Positions 35,260 to 45,405 of a DNA stretch of 53,834 nucleotides are shown in pieces. The stretch comes from an uncultured Gemmatimonadota bacterium (GTDB taxonomy: Bacteria; Gemmatimonadota; Gemmatimonadetes; Gemmatimonadales; GWC2-71-9). The DNA is taken from positions 1-53,834 of the forward strand of contig CAMPKP010000007.1 of NCBI GenBank assembly GCA_946887295.1, given 5' to 3'. Numbering within the stretch: position 1 is the first letter of the stretch; every line of letters begins with the position of its first letter. The notes under the pieces were generated by a model. It worked only from the letters and a program-made list of their open reading frames with translations, was not told where the DNA came from and did not search any database. The translations under genes were made by a program, and so were the position numbers.

Positions 35260-35287
35260 ATTTGACGGCCAGCTGGCGGACTGTCAA
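35260..35287 (-). promoter_or_regulatory. Candidate sigma-70 promoter of the iron-sulfur diguanylate cyclase gene
   Basis: On the minus strand a perfect TTGACA (35287-35282) is followed after 16 bases by TCAAAT (35265-35260), four of six -10 bases. Transcription would start near 35253, about 33 bases before the TTG start. The -35 also forms one arm of a TTGAC/GTCAA inverted repeat spanning 35262-35287. Confidence 0.5.
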
Positions 35288-35359
35288 TAGCTCGGAAGGT
35301 GCAAAACAATGATACAGTAGCACTTAGCAAATGGGACCCCGCCACCTTAGACAGCTAAG

Positions 35360-36856
<1,497 letters not shown>

Positions 36857-36905
36857 GGCGGAAAGAAAACTGCGTGAACCACAAAAGGTGAAGGGTGAAT
36901 GGAGG

Positions 36906-37391
36906 TCAGTGGCCCGTCCGCTCTCCTCGCACCAGGTCCACGGCGTGCTCGACCAGGCCGTCCAGCACGCCGAGTCCGTCCCTCACGCCGCCCGGGCTCC
37001 CGGGAAGATTGACGATGAGCGTCGAGCCCCGCACTCCGGCCACTCCCCGGGAGAGCGCCGCGCGAGGGAAACGGGGGTAGACGCTCATCCGCAGGGCCTC
37101 GGCGATGCCGGGGGCCTCGCGGTCCAGCACGGCTCGGGTGGCCTCGGGGGTGACGTCGCGCGGCGTCAGACCGGTGCCGCCGGTCGTGAGCACCAGATCC
37201 GCCCTGCCGCCATCGGCCCAGGCCGCGAGAGCCGCCGCGATGCGGCCGGTCTCGTCCGGCACCAGCCCGCGCTCGGCCACGAGAAATCCCTTCTCCTCGG
37301 CCCAGGCCGCGATGGAGTCTCCCGAGGCGTCGGCCCGCTCGCCGCGGCTGCCTGCATCCGAGATGGTGAGGATCGCGATTCGGAGAGTCAT
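36906..37391 (-). CDS. mogA: Molybdopterin adenylyltransferase, MogA/MoaB family
   Basis: A 161-residue MoCF-domain protein of molybdenum cofactor synthesis, which adenylates molybdopterin before metal insertion. Seen are [19 protein letters not shown] at the N-terminus, the substrate motif [17 protein letters not shown] near residue 70, and [12 protein letters not shown] near 135. The size fits MoaB/MogA (160-195 residues). ATG 37391 is the first codon of the conserved domain. It follows gcvT by 26 bases and is probably the last gene of an argF-gcvT-mogA transcript; I see no other molybdenum cofactor gene here. MogA and MoaB cannot be separated by eye. Confidence 0.87.
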   Translation of the reverse strand: MTLRIAILTISDAGSRGERADASGDSIAAWAEEKGFLVAERGLVPDETGRIAAALAAWADGGRADLVLTTGGTGLTPRDVTPEATRAVLDREAPGIAEALRMSVYPRFPRAALSRGVAGVRGSTLIVNLPGSPGGVRDGLGVLDGLVEHAVDLVRGERTGH

Positions 37392-37417
37392 CGGAGGCCC
37401 GCCGCCGGGCCTGCCGC

Positions 37418-38524
37418 CTATTTCCTGGCGGTGCCCTTGGTGTAAAACGGCCGCTTCACCACTTCGGCGGGGATCTTCTCGCCCCGGCACTCGACCTCGA
37501 ACCGGGTCCCCGGCTTCGCGGCGTCGGCCGGAAGGTAGGTCGTGCCGATGGCGAGACCGAGTGACGGGCTCATGGTGCCGCTGCGGACCACGTCGACGTC
37601 GCGGCCGCCGTGGAAGACGGGATATCCATGACGGGGAAAGCCGCGCCCGTCGAGCCGGAATCCGGCCAGCTTCCGGGTGACGCCCCGGTGCTTCTGCTCC
37701 CGCAGCGCCTTGTCGCCCATGAACGGCGCGCCCTTGTCGAGCTTCACGATCCAGCCGAGCCCGGCCTCGAGCGGGGTGATGGTGTCGTCGATGTCGTTGC
37801 CGTAGAGGGCGTAGCCCATTTCCAGCCGGAGGGAGTCGCGGGCGCCCAGCCCGATCGGCCGGGCGCCGGCCCCGGTCAGCGCGGTCCAGAGGGCCACGGT
37901 GTCGCGGTCGCGGCAGTACAGCTCGAAGCCGTCCTCGCCGGTGTACCCCGTCCGCGAGATGAAGCACTGCGCTCCCGCGACCTTGCCGACGTCGAACCGG
38001 TAATAGCCGATGTCGTCGAGCCGGGTGTCGGTGAGCGGCTGGAGCAGGGCCTGCGAGTTCGGGCCCTGGAGGGCGAGCAGGCCGACCTCGTCGGAGATGT
38101 CCTTGAGCCTGACGTTGGCGCCGCCCTTCTGCTTGACGATGTGCTCCCACGCCCGCGCGACGTTCGACGCGTTCACCACGATCATGAGCTTGTCGTCGAA
38201 GCGGTAGACGGTGCAGTCATCCACGAACGTCCCCTCGGGCGTGAGGATCGCGGAGTACTGCACCCCGCCGGCCTCGAGCGCCGAGACGTCGTTGCAGGTG
38301 ATCCGGTTCACGAAGGCGTTCCGGTCGGGACCGGTCACCTCGAACTCGCCCATGTGGGAGACGTCGAACACTCCAGCCCCCGTGCGCACCGCGTGGTGCT
38401 CGGCCAGAATCCCTCCGGCATACTGCACCGGCATCTCCCACCCGGCGAAAGGCACCAGCTTGGCGCCGAGGCCTTTGTGGATGTCGTACAGGGCCGTGCG
38501 CCGGAGCGCGCTGGTGGATGTCAT
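37418..38524 (-). CDS. gcvT: Aminomethyltransferase (glycine cleavage system T protein)
   Basis: A 368-residue folate-dependent enzyme that takes the aminomethyl group from H protein to give methylenetetrahydrofolate and ammonia. Diagnostic stretches are VPFAGWEMPVQY, GVFDVSHMGEFEVTGPDR and RTGYTGEDGFELYC, plus the late Glu/Arg-rich folate-binding core GARDSLRLEMGYALYGND. The length is typical (360-375). The ATG at 38524 overlaps the argF stop (ATGA). The gcvH and gcvP genes are not adjacent. Identification is firm. Confidence 0.94.
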   Translation of the reverse strand: MTSTSALRRTALYDIHKGLGAKLVPFAGWEMPVQYAGGILAEHHAVRTGAGVFDVSHMGEFEVTGPDRNAFVNRITCNDVSALEAGGVQYSAILTPEGTFVDDCTVYRFDDKLMIVVNASNVARAWEHIVKQKGGANVRLKDISDEVGLLALQGPNSQALLQPLTDTRLDDIGYYRFDVGKVAGAQCFISRTGYTGEDGFELYCRDRDTVALWTALTGAGARPIGLGARDSLRLEMGYALYGNDIDDTITPLEAGLGWIVKLDKGAPFMGDKALREQKHRGVTRKLAGFRLDGRGFPRHGYPVFHGGRDVDVVRSGTMSPSLGLAIGTTYLPADAAKPGTRFEVECRGEKIPAEVVKRPFYTKGTARK

Positions 38525-39462
38525 CGGCGTGAGCTCCCGGGTAGAGCCTCGGCGGCGTCGCCGCCCATCAGCATCGTCATCAGGGCCTTCTGGGCGTGCA
38601 GCCGGTTCTCGGCCTGATCCCACACCCTCGATCGGGGGCCCTCGATGACGGCCTCGGATACCTCCTCGCCGCGGTGCGCGGGGAGGCAGTGGAGGAAGAT
38701 GGCGCTCCTGTCGGCGGTGCCCATGAGGGCCTCGTCCACGATGTAGCCCTGGAACGCGCGGACCCGCTCCTCCTGCTCCTGCTCCTGGCCCATCGACGCC
38801 CAGACGTCGGTGTTGATGACGTGCGCTCCCCGGGCGGCCTCGAGCGGGTCGGAGGTGAGCGTGACCTTGGCGAGCTTGCGGTTCCGCTCGAGGATCTCCC
38901 GATTCGGCGGGTAGCCATCGGGACAGGCGAGCCGCAGCTCGAAGCCCAGCAGGCCCGCCGCGTTCAGCCAGCTGTTGGCCATGTTGTTCCCGTCGCCGAT
39001 CCAGGCCACGATCTTGCCCTCCCATCCGCCGAGGCTCTCGCGGATCGTGAGCAGGTCGGCCAGGATCTGGCAGGGATGCAGCAGATCGGTGAGGCCGTTG
39101 ATCACCGGGATCGAGGCGAAGCGCGCCAGCTCCTGGACGTCCGCGTGGTCGAAGGTGCGGATCATGATGCCGTCGAGATAGCGCGAGAGCACCCGCGCCG
39201 TGTCCCGGATCGGCTCGCCGCGGCCGAGCTGGATGTCGCGGGCCGAGAGGAAGAGCGCGTGGCCACCGAGCTGGTACGCGCCGACCTCGAAGGACACCCG
39301 GGTGCGCGTGCTGCTCTTGGCGAAGATCATCCCCAGCGTCTTGCCCGCGAGCGGCTTCCCGATGTACTCCCCGCGCTTCATGCGGGCGGCGAGATCCAGG
39401 AGAGAGACCAGCTCGGAGCGAGTGAGATCGGGGATGGCGAGGAAATGGCGCGGAGAGGTCAT
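38521..39462 (-). CDS. argF: Ornithine carbamoyltransferase
   Basis: A 313-residue enzyme of arginine synthesis that joins carbamoyl phosphate and ornithine to form citrulline. The carbamoyl phosphate site is SSTRTRVSFE near residue 50, with HPCQILADLL near 130, and the ornithine-side motif is HCLPAHRGEEV near 260. The length is normal for the trimeric anabolic form. ATG 39462 is 30 bases from the stop of the upstream TPR gene on the same strand. Coupling to gcvT by a 4-base overlap is unusual in function but clear in sequence. Confidence 0.95.
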   Translation of the reverse strand: MTSPRHFLAIPDLTRSELVSLLDLAARMKRGEYIGKPLAGKTLGMIFAKSSTRTRVSFEVGAYQLGGHALFLSARDIQLGRGEPIRDTARVLSRYLDGIMIRTFDHADVQELARFASIPVINGLTDLLHPCQILADLLTIRESLGGWEGKIVAWIGDGNNMANSWLNAAGLLGFELRLACPDGYPPNREILERNRKLAKVTLTSDPLEAARGAHVINTDVWASMGQEQEQEERVRAFQGYIVDEALMGTADRSAIFLHCLPAHRGEEVSEAVIEGPRSRVWDQAENRLHAQKALMTMLMGGDAAEALPGSSRR

Positions 39463-39492
39463 GGCGTGCCTATTGTAGTCACCGCCCAGCGG

Positions 39493-41100
39493 CTATGGAA
39501 GCCCGACGCTGCGCCGGATCCGCGCGAACCGCCGGTCGGTGCGAAGACGATCGAGGCGCGGATCGAGCGTCAGGTAGACCAGCTGCCCCGCGCGGTCGGC
39601 CACCGCCTCCTCCAGCCAGGCGAACGCGCGCCTCCTGTCCCCCAGCGCCTCGCCGATGCCGGCGAGCAGGTAGGGCGACACGTATCGCTGGTCCGAGAGG
39701 GAGTCGAGCTGCGCGAGCACGGCGCGGGCATCGTCCGGCCGGCCGTCGAGCGCGTGGGTCCGACCCAGCGCGGCGAGCACGGAGGTGTTCCCCGGATCGC
39801 GATCGAGCGCACCGCGATAGTGTGATTCCGCCAGCTCGGAGTCGCCCAGCACCTCGGCCAGAAGTCCCAGGTGGTAGCGGGGGCCCGCGAGCGACGAATC
39901 CACCGCGAGGGCCCGCTCGAAGCTCTCCCGGGCCTCGGCGTAACGCTTGGCGTACAGGTGCTGCCAGCCGAGGTGCTCGATCGTCTCCGGGTCGAGCGGA
40001 CTGAGCTCCAGTGCCCGGCGGGCATGGGCCAGCGCCTCGTCCGGGCGGCCGATGGCGACCAGGAGGTGCGCGTACCAGCGGTGCGTCTCCGGCCGGTTGG
40101 GATTGATGATCAGCGCGCGCCGGAAGGCCGAATCGGCGCCGTTCCACTCCCAGTCATAGAGGAACCGCACCAGCCCGAGCGCCGTGTTGGCCACGGCGAG
40201 CGTGCTGTCGAGCGCCAGCGCGTGGATCGCGGCCGTGCGCGCGGCCGGCATCACGTCCGCGGGACGGGCCCCTTCGACGATGGCGCGCTGGACCTGGGCG
40301 GCCGCGAGGCCGGCCCAGGCCGGCGCGAAGGTGGAGTCGTGGGCGATCGCCTCCTGGAAGAGCACAATCGCCCGCGACGGGTCGGGCCTGCCCGGGGCGT
40401 TGACGGCGTGCCGCGCCCTGAGGTAGGCCGAGTAGGCGTCGAGGCTCGCGGTGGGCGGCGGCGTCGGCGGGAGGGCACCCGCGCCCGGCGCTCGGAGGGC
40501 GGCCACCACCGCCTGCGCGATCTCGTTCTGCACCGCGAACACGTCTCCCGGAGGCCGTTCGTAGGTCTCGGACCAGAGGTCGAAGCCCTCGCTGACGCTC
40601 ACCAGATGCACCGTGACCCGGAGCCGGTCGTTCGCCTGCCGCACGCTTCCCTCGAGGACCGTGCCGACGTTCAGCCGGCGGCCGGCCTCGCGCGGATCTT
40701 CGCTCCGGCGCTGGAGGGCGAAGGCGGAGGAAGGAGCGACCACCCGAAGGCCTGGGACCCGCCCCAGCGCCGCGGTCAGCTCCTCCGTCATGCCCTCGCT
40801 GAAGTATTCCTCGGCGCTGTCCGGGCTGGCGTTGACCATCGCCAGGACCGCGATCGAGTTGGGCCTCGGCTCCGGCGTGGCGACGGCTGGGATCGGTGAG
40901 GGAGCACTGTAGCGCAGCCAGAGGGTCAGCCCGAGGAGCGCCAGGACGGCGAGGGAGAAAAAGGCCCAGCGCGGCGAGAGACGCCGCCGGAGCGCCACGC
41001 GCTCGGTCGTCGTGAGGCCGTTGGCGCCCCGCGCCTCGAGCTCGGCGGTGTCGAGCGGCGAGGTCGGCGGCTGGGTCGTGGGGTCGTGAGGATGGGTCAC
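39493..41100 (-). CDS. Membrane-anchored TolB-like/TPR protein
   Basis: A 535-residue protein with a cytoplasmic N-terminal tail of about 45 residues, one membrane helix (about 44-64, WAFFSLAVLALLGLTLWL), then a periplasmic or extracytoplasmic part. Residues 82-200 match the FlgO/TolB-like domain frequent in such proteins (SIAVLAMVNASPDSAEEYFSEGMTEELTAALGRVPGLRVVA, split here by motif only). Several TPR repeats follow (for example PDEALAHARRALELSPLDP and YAEARESFERALAVDSSLA). This layout equals the C-terminal part of the receptor-like kinase at 42517-45366 without the kinase. It probably serves protein interactions; no enzymatic motif is seen. It is 30 bases upstream of argF. Confidence 0.82.
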   Translation of the reverse strand: MTHPHDPTTQPPTSPLDTAELEARGANGLTTTERVALRRRLSPRWAFFSLAVLALLGLTLWLRYSAPSPIPAVATPEPRPNSIAVLAMVNASPDSAEEYFSEGMTEELTAALGRVPGLRVVAPSSAFALQRRSEDPREAGRRLNVGTVLEGSVRQANDRLRVTVHLVSVSEGFDLWSETYERPPGDVFAVQNEIAQAVVAALRAPGAGALPPTPPPTASLDAYSAYLRARHAVNAPGRPDPSRAIVLFQEAIAHDSTFAPAWAGLAAAQVQRAIVEGARPADVMPAARTAAIHALALDSTLAVANTALGLVRFLYDWEWNGADSAFRRALIINPNRPETHRWYAHLLVAIGRPDEALAHARRALELSPLDPETIEHLGWQHLYAKRYAEARESFERALAVDSSLAGPRYHLGLLAEVLGDSELAESHYRGALDRDPGNTSVLAALGRTHALDGRPDDARAVLAQLDSLSDQRYVSPYLLAGIGEALGDRRRAFAWLEEAVADRAGQLVYLTLDPRLDRLRTDRRFARIRRSVGLP

Positions 41101-41164
41101 GCGTAACTATAGGTGCCCTGGCGCCGGGCTGGCCACAATTGCGGATGCGGTCCCCCGCCTCGCG

Positions 41165-41686
41165 CTAGCGTCGCCAGGTATAACCGAAGCCGAGTCCCAG
41201 CATCCCACCGACCCGGGGCTCGCCTTCGGGAACCCCGGGTGCATACCCTAAACCCAGCGATCCCAGGAACGTGAATCCGCCCCGCGAGGCGAACTGATAG
41301 CCCGCCTCCACCCCGGGCCCGTACAGCCGGCCGGGGTTCTCGGTGAAGCCGCTTGCGACGAAGAGTTGAGACAACGAGAGCGCCAGGAAGGCGCGGTGCT
41401 TGATCCCGGCAGTGAATCCGCGGACTCCGAGTGCGAACGTTGGACCGGACGGGTCACCCGGGTCGAGGCTGGGAGTGTATCCGGCACCCAGAAACGCCGA
41501 GAGCCGCTCCCGGGCGAAGTATCGCTCGCCCTGCACCCCGAACCAGCCCATTACGTTCCCCATCCCCGCCACCAGAGTGGCCACGCGCCTCGGCGCCGGC
41601 GGAGCCCCCGCGGACTCCTGTGCCGAGACCGACACCGAGGCTGAAAGCAGCAGCAGCAGCGTCTGGGCCAGCGCCGGGACGCTCAT
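41165..41686 (-). CDS. Exported protein, probable small outer-membrane barrel
   Basis: A 173-residue protein with a signal peptide (about residues 1-22, LLLLLSASVSVSAQ, likely cut after AQ or nearby). The mature part is Gly-rich with alternating hydrophobic strands and ends in GLGFGYTWRR, which fits a small beta-barrel, although the last residue is not aromatic. No family recognised. The start ATG overlaps the stop of the preceding exported protein (ATGA), so the two are probably made together. Confidence 0.68.
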   Translation of the reverse strand: MSVPALAQTLLLLLSASVSVSAQESAGAPPAPRRVATLVAGMGNVMGWFGVQGERYFARERLSAFLGAGYTPSLDPGDPSGPTFALGVRGFTAGIKHRAFLALSLSQLFVASGFTENPGRLYGPGVEAGYQFASRGGFTFLGSLGLGYAPGVPEGEPRVGGMLGLGFGYTWRR

Positions 41687-42183
41687 GGAGCGTCCGCCGT
41701 ATACACGGTGGTCCAGCGGCGCGAGCCGCTGCCGATCAAGGCCCCCACGCCCGCCCCGATCCCGGTCCAGACCATTCCGGCCACGACGGCCTGTCCCGTC
41801 GTGGGTGAGGCCCAGTCACTCCCGGACGTGGCGACTATGGCCAGCAGGGTGATCCCCAGGCCGATCGCGCCACCGATTCGGGCGCCGCTGCCGGAGTGCG
41901 AGCCGTGCGGCACCTGAATCTGGGCCACCTGTGTCATGGGCAATGGGGCCGCCAGCTGCACACGGCCACTCGGACCCCGGAACCGACTGCCGGTGTAGGA
42001 CAGGCTTACGGAATCCATCGAAGGCCCGCTCAGTGTGCCCCAACCGCCTTCTACGAGCCGTACCCGGACCTGCGATGCCGCACCGACCTGGTGTATGACT
42101 GCCGGAGGCAGCTCCTGGGCACGGACCTCGACCGACAGACACACCAGCAGCAGCGAAGACGCAACGATCCGTGAAGCGCGCAT
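41683..42183 (-). CDS. Exported protein with glycine-rich C-terminal helices
   Basis: A 166-residue protein. Residues 1-22 form a signal peptide (SSLLLVCLSVEVRAQ). The middle is a probable beta domain with VRVRLVEGG, SVSLSYTGSRFRG and VAQIQVPHG, resembling a small surface or ligand-binding module. The C-terminal 65 residues contain two Gly/Ala-rich hydrophobic stretches (ARIGGAIGLGITLLAIVA and VAGMVWTGIGAGVGALIG) resembling glycine-zipper membrane segments. I do not recognise the family. It is coupled by a 4-base overlap to the next exported protein. Confidence 0.68.
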   Translation of the reverse strand: MRASRIVASSLLLVCLSVEVRAQELPPAVIHQVGAASQVRVRLVEGGWGTLSGPSMDSVSLSYTGSRFRGPSGRVQLAAPLPMTQVAQIQVPHGSHSGSGARIGGAIGLGITLLAIVATSGSDWASPTTGQAVVAGMVWTGIGAGVGALIGSGSRRWTTVYTADAP

Positions 42184-42292
42184 GGGTACTCCCGATGAGG
42201 GACCAGGAGAACCTGGCCGATGCCGGTCAAGCAGCGATCAAGCAGCGTCGAACTCCTGACCCCTCGTCGCGAGCGCCTACCGCCGACCGAAA

Positions 42293-42490
42293 CTATGGCT
42301 TGAAGGGCGGCGGTGGCGGCGGCGTGATGGGCGCAGGTCCGCCGCTCAATCCAACATGCCGGCGTATCCTGTTCACTTCGATATAGACAGTGCGTTGCCA
42401 CTTGTGCTCCAGCCTCAACCACTTCTTCAGATTGGCCACGTACTTCTTCAGGTTCGCCAGCTCTTTCGCGGTCGCTGAGGGTGGGGTCAT
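42293..42490 (-). CDS. Small protein of unknown function (65 residues)
   Basis: ATG at 42490 is preceded by an excellent ribosome site, GGGAGG, five bases upstream. The 65-residue product starts MTPPSATAKELANLKKYVAN and has a basic, amphipathic helix rich in Lys, Leu, Trp and Arg (about 10-50). It ends in a proline run followed by FKP. No signal peptide. It follows the kinase gene by 26 bases on the same strand and precedes the two exported proteins. I do not recognise it; the basic helix could bind nucleic acid or membrane. Confidence 0.6.
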   Translation of the reverse strand: MTPPSATAKELANLKKYVANLKKWLRLEHKWQRTVYIEVNRIRRHVGLSGGPAPITPPPPPPFKP

Positions 42491-42516
42491 GAGATCCTCC
42501 CGGTGTAGAGTTGAGT

Positions 42517-45366
42517 TCAACTGGGCGGGGACGAAGTAGCTCCACGACGAAGCGCCACCAGGCGGTGACGGTGCCTCGCCGCGAGATCGGGCCTCCCGAA
42601 CGCCTCGGCCGCGCGCGCGCGAAGCTCGAGCGTCGCGGGGAGGTACAGGATGTAGACAACCGCACGGTGGCTGTCGAGCTCGGCGAGTACCGCGTCCGCC
42701 TCGACCGGGCGTCCGCCGGCCAGGAGCATCTCTCCGAGCGCGAGCCGCTCTCCTGCCAGCGCCTCCCAGGGCTGCCACGTCAGCTCACCCGCCGGCGCCG
42801 AGGGCGTCAGGCCTTCGAGCATGGCCAGTGCCCTGGCGGAATCGCCGCGCATTCGTGCCACATGCGCCGCCGTGATCCGGGAAAAGAGCGAATCGGTCCG
42901 GTCTCCGGACGCGGCAGCCCGCCGGGCGATCACTCCTGCAATGGATTCCAGATTCTCGACAGTGCCGTGGCGTGCTTCCCACTCCGCCAGGAGCCAGAGG
43001 TTGGGACCCGGCATGGAGTCGTACAGGCGACCGCGCTCGAGCGAGATTGCGGCCGCCTTGCGGTCGAACCCCGGTCCCGCGGCCGCATCGAGCAGGTAGA
43101 GCCCGCGGCCGGGCAGCCCGGCTCGTTGCGCCTGCTCGAGGAGGGAGTCCACCTCCGCCACTCGCCCCATGGCCGCCAGCAGACTCTGCAGGCCCAGCAA
43201 CGCTCCCCAGTGGCTCTCGGCATGTGAGGAGGCCAGAGCGGCCTCGAATGCCGCCCGCGAGCACGCGGGGTTCGCTCCCCGGGAGCCGAGCGCGTGTGCG
43301 ACCGCCAGGACTTCCGCCGGGGCGGCCTCCGCGGCCCGCGCCCATGGAAGGGTCATTGGCCCACGGCGTACGCACCCATGCATGAGCGCCAGAGGGCGGC
43401 TGAATGTGCTCTCAGGATCCGCCCGCTCGAGCCGGCCGAGGAGGCGCTCCGCTGCCGGCACATCACCCCGCCGCAGCGCGATCTCGGCCAGGTGAAAGAG
43501 CGGCGGCGTGAAGGAAGAATCGGCCCGACGCGCCTGGTCGAACGCGCCCTCCGCGAGCGAGTCGATCGAGGCACCGCGCGGCGCCAGATGGTAGTACACC
43601 TCTCCCAGAGCCATCCAGGCCTCGCTCCAGGTCGAGTCGCGGGCGACCGCGCGACCGAGATAGCCGACCGCGGAGTCCGCCTTCCCGTCGAGATGGTCAC
43701 GCAGGCCGCGCGCGAACAGCGCCAGCCGTGGCGGCAGATCCGCCTCGCGCTCGAGCGCGAGAGCGACGAGCCGGGCGTCCTCTCCCGGACGGTACAGCCA
43801 GTTGGCCGACACGGCTCCCTTCAATGCGGCGATCGCGAGGGCCGAGTCCTCTTCCAGGGCTCGCTGATAGAGCTGCAGCGCGGCCCCGAACCGCATCGCG
43901 CGGTATTCCCGCTCGCCCTGGAGGAAGGTCGCGATCGCCCTCGGGCTCCGCTCGATGAGGGGTGTGAGATCGACCTTTCGCCCCGGCTCGAGAATGGCCG
44001 GCAGCAACTCGCCCGCGGCGCGGAGCCCGAGCCGGGGCAGGGAGGCGTCCGCGGATCGCGAGGAGGCGCCCGCCCGACGGAGAATCGAATCTCCCGCCAC
44101 GTCGTGTAATCGCAGCACGATCGTGACCGAGTCCGAGCCCCTCAGGATGGTCCCGTCGATGTAGTAACCCGCCCTCTGGGACCTGCTGACCTGCCTGGCG
44201 ACAGGAGCGGCGACGGGGGCGGCGTGGCTCCCGGCTTCACTCACGAAGTCGCGAGCCTCGAGCCACCTGAGCGGGGCAGTACCCTCGAGGGCGTAGCCGA
44301 TATATGTGGCCACCGCCTCCCCGGCGCCCTCGTCGCCCGAAGGCGCACCGGACTCATGGAGGGGAAATACCATCACCCGATTGGCATCGAGCGCCGAGGC
44401 GCGATCCCTTCCCAGCATCCAGACGGCGCCCGCCGCCACGATCGCGACGAGGCCGGCTGTGGTCACGGCCCGCCTGCCGGGCATCGCGAGGCGGCGGGGC
44501 CGGATTCGTTTCGGGCTATGGTCGTCCGTCTCGAGGGCCCGCGCGAAGTCGGTCGCGGTCGCGAACCGGTCCGCGGGAACCTTGGCCAGCGCCGTCATCA
44601 CGGCCTGCTCGACTGCCGCAGGGACCTGAGAACGAGTCACCCGGAGCGATGGTGGCGGATCGTGAAGCTGACGCGCCAGCGTGGCCTGCACCGTCCTGCC
44701 GCGGAATGGGGGATCTCCGGTCAACATCTCATAGAGCACGCACCCGAGCGAGTACAGGTCGCTCCGGCCGTCGACGCCGGCTTCGCCCGTGGCCTGCTCC
44801 GGGCTCATGTATTCCGGTGTGCCGACCGCGATGCCGGCCTCGGTGACCTGATCGCCCGCCGCCGCGGTGATGGCCCGGGCGATTCCGAAATCGGCCACCA
44901 CGGCGTGACCCGCCGAAAGGAGGATGTTCCCCGGCTTGATGTCCCGGTGCACCACATTGTGACCATGTGCGTAGCCCAGGGCGTCGGCGACTTCGCGCGT
45001 GATCCGGAGCGCATCCGCGATCGGGAGCTGCTTCTCTCGACTCAAACGGTCGCGCAGCGTCTCACCGGGCACGAAGGGCATGACGTAGTACAGCACTCCG
45101 TCGCCGGAGCCGGAGTCGTGCAGTGGGAGGATATGGGGGTGCTGCAGGGCTGCTTCGATCCGGATCTCGCGAAGGAAGCGGTCGGGCCCGAGGCTCGCGG
45201 CGATATCCGGCCTCAGGATCTTCAAAGCGACGTCGCGCTGGTGACGCAGATCGCGCGCGAGATAGACGCACGACATTCCCCCGCGCCCCAGCTCGCGGCC
45301 GATCTCATATCGTCCCGCGAGCGCTGCCCGCAGGCGGACCAGTTCGTCTGTCACGACATCGATCAT
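42517..45366 (-). CDS. Receptor-like Ser/Thr protein kinase with TPR-rich tail
   Basis: A 949-residue kinase. The cytoplasmic kinase domain (about 20-280) is complete: Gly loop GRGGMSCVY, catalytic Lys49 in VALKIL, HRDIKPGN with Asp142, DFG at 159-161, GTPEYMSPEQA. One membrane helix (about 300-318) leads to an extracytoplasmic part with a TolB-like region (about 330-470) and TPR-type repeats to the end. Such Pkn2-like receptor kinases are abundant in Gemmatimonadota and Acidobacteriota. ATG 45366 was chosen over an in-frame GTG at 45384 because AAGG lies nine bases before it. It begins 39 bases after the subtilisin-like protease gene, suggesting one operon. Confidence 0.9.
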   Translation of the reverse strand: MIDVVTDELVRLRAALAGRYEIGRELGRGGMSCVYLARDLRHQRDVALKILRPDIAASLGPDRFLREIRIEAALQHPHILPLHDSGSGDGVLYYVMPFVPGETLRDRLSREKQLPIADALRITREVADALGYAHGHNVVHRDIKPGNILLSAGHAVVADFGIARAITAAAGDQVTEAGIAVGTPEYMSPEQATGEAGVDGRSDLYSLGCVLYEMLTGDPPFRGRTVQATLARQLHDPPPSLRVTRSQVPAAVEQAVMTALAKVPADRFATATDFARALETDDHSPKRIRPRRLAMPGRRAVTTAGLVAIVAAGAVWMLGRDRASALDANRVMVFPLHESGAPSGDEGAGEAVATYIGYALEGTAPLRWLEARDFVSEAGSHAAPVAAPVARQVSRSQRAGYYIDGTILRGSDSVTIVLRLHDVAGDSILRRAGASSRSADASLPRLGLRAAGELLPAILEPGRKVDLTPLIERSPRAIATFLQGEREYRAMRFGAALQLYQRALEEDSALAIAALKGAVSANWLYRPGEDARLVALALEREADLPPRLALFARGLRDHLDGKADSAVGYLGRAVARDSTWSEAWMALGEVYYHLAPRGASIDSLAEGAFDQARRADSSFTPPLFHLAEIALRRGDVPAAERLLGRLERADPESTFSRPLALMHGCVRRGPMTLPWARAAEAAPAEVLAVAHALGSRGANPACSRAAFEAALASSHAESHWGALLGLQSLLAAMGRVAEVDSLLEQAQRAGLPGRGLYLLDAAAGPGFDRKAAAISLERGRLYDSMPGPNLWLLAEWEARHGTVENLESIAGVIARRAAASGDRTDSLFSRITAAHVARMRGDSARALAMLEGLTPSAPAGELTWQPWEALAGERLALGEMLLAGGRPVEADAVLAELDSHRAVVYILYLPATLELRARAAEAFGRPDLAARHRHRLVALRRGATSSPPS

Positions 45367-45405
45367 CTGCCCGGGCCTTTCCACCAGCCCGCCGGTGTCA
45401 CGTCC

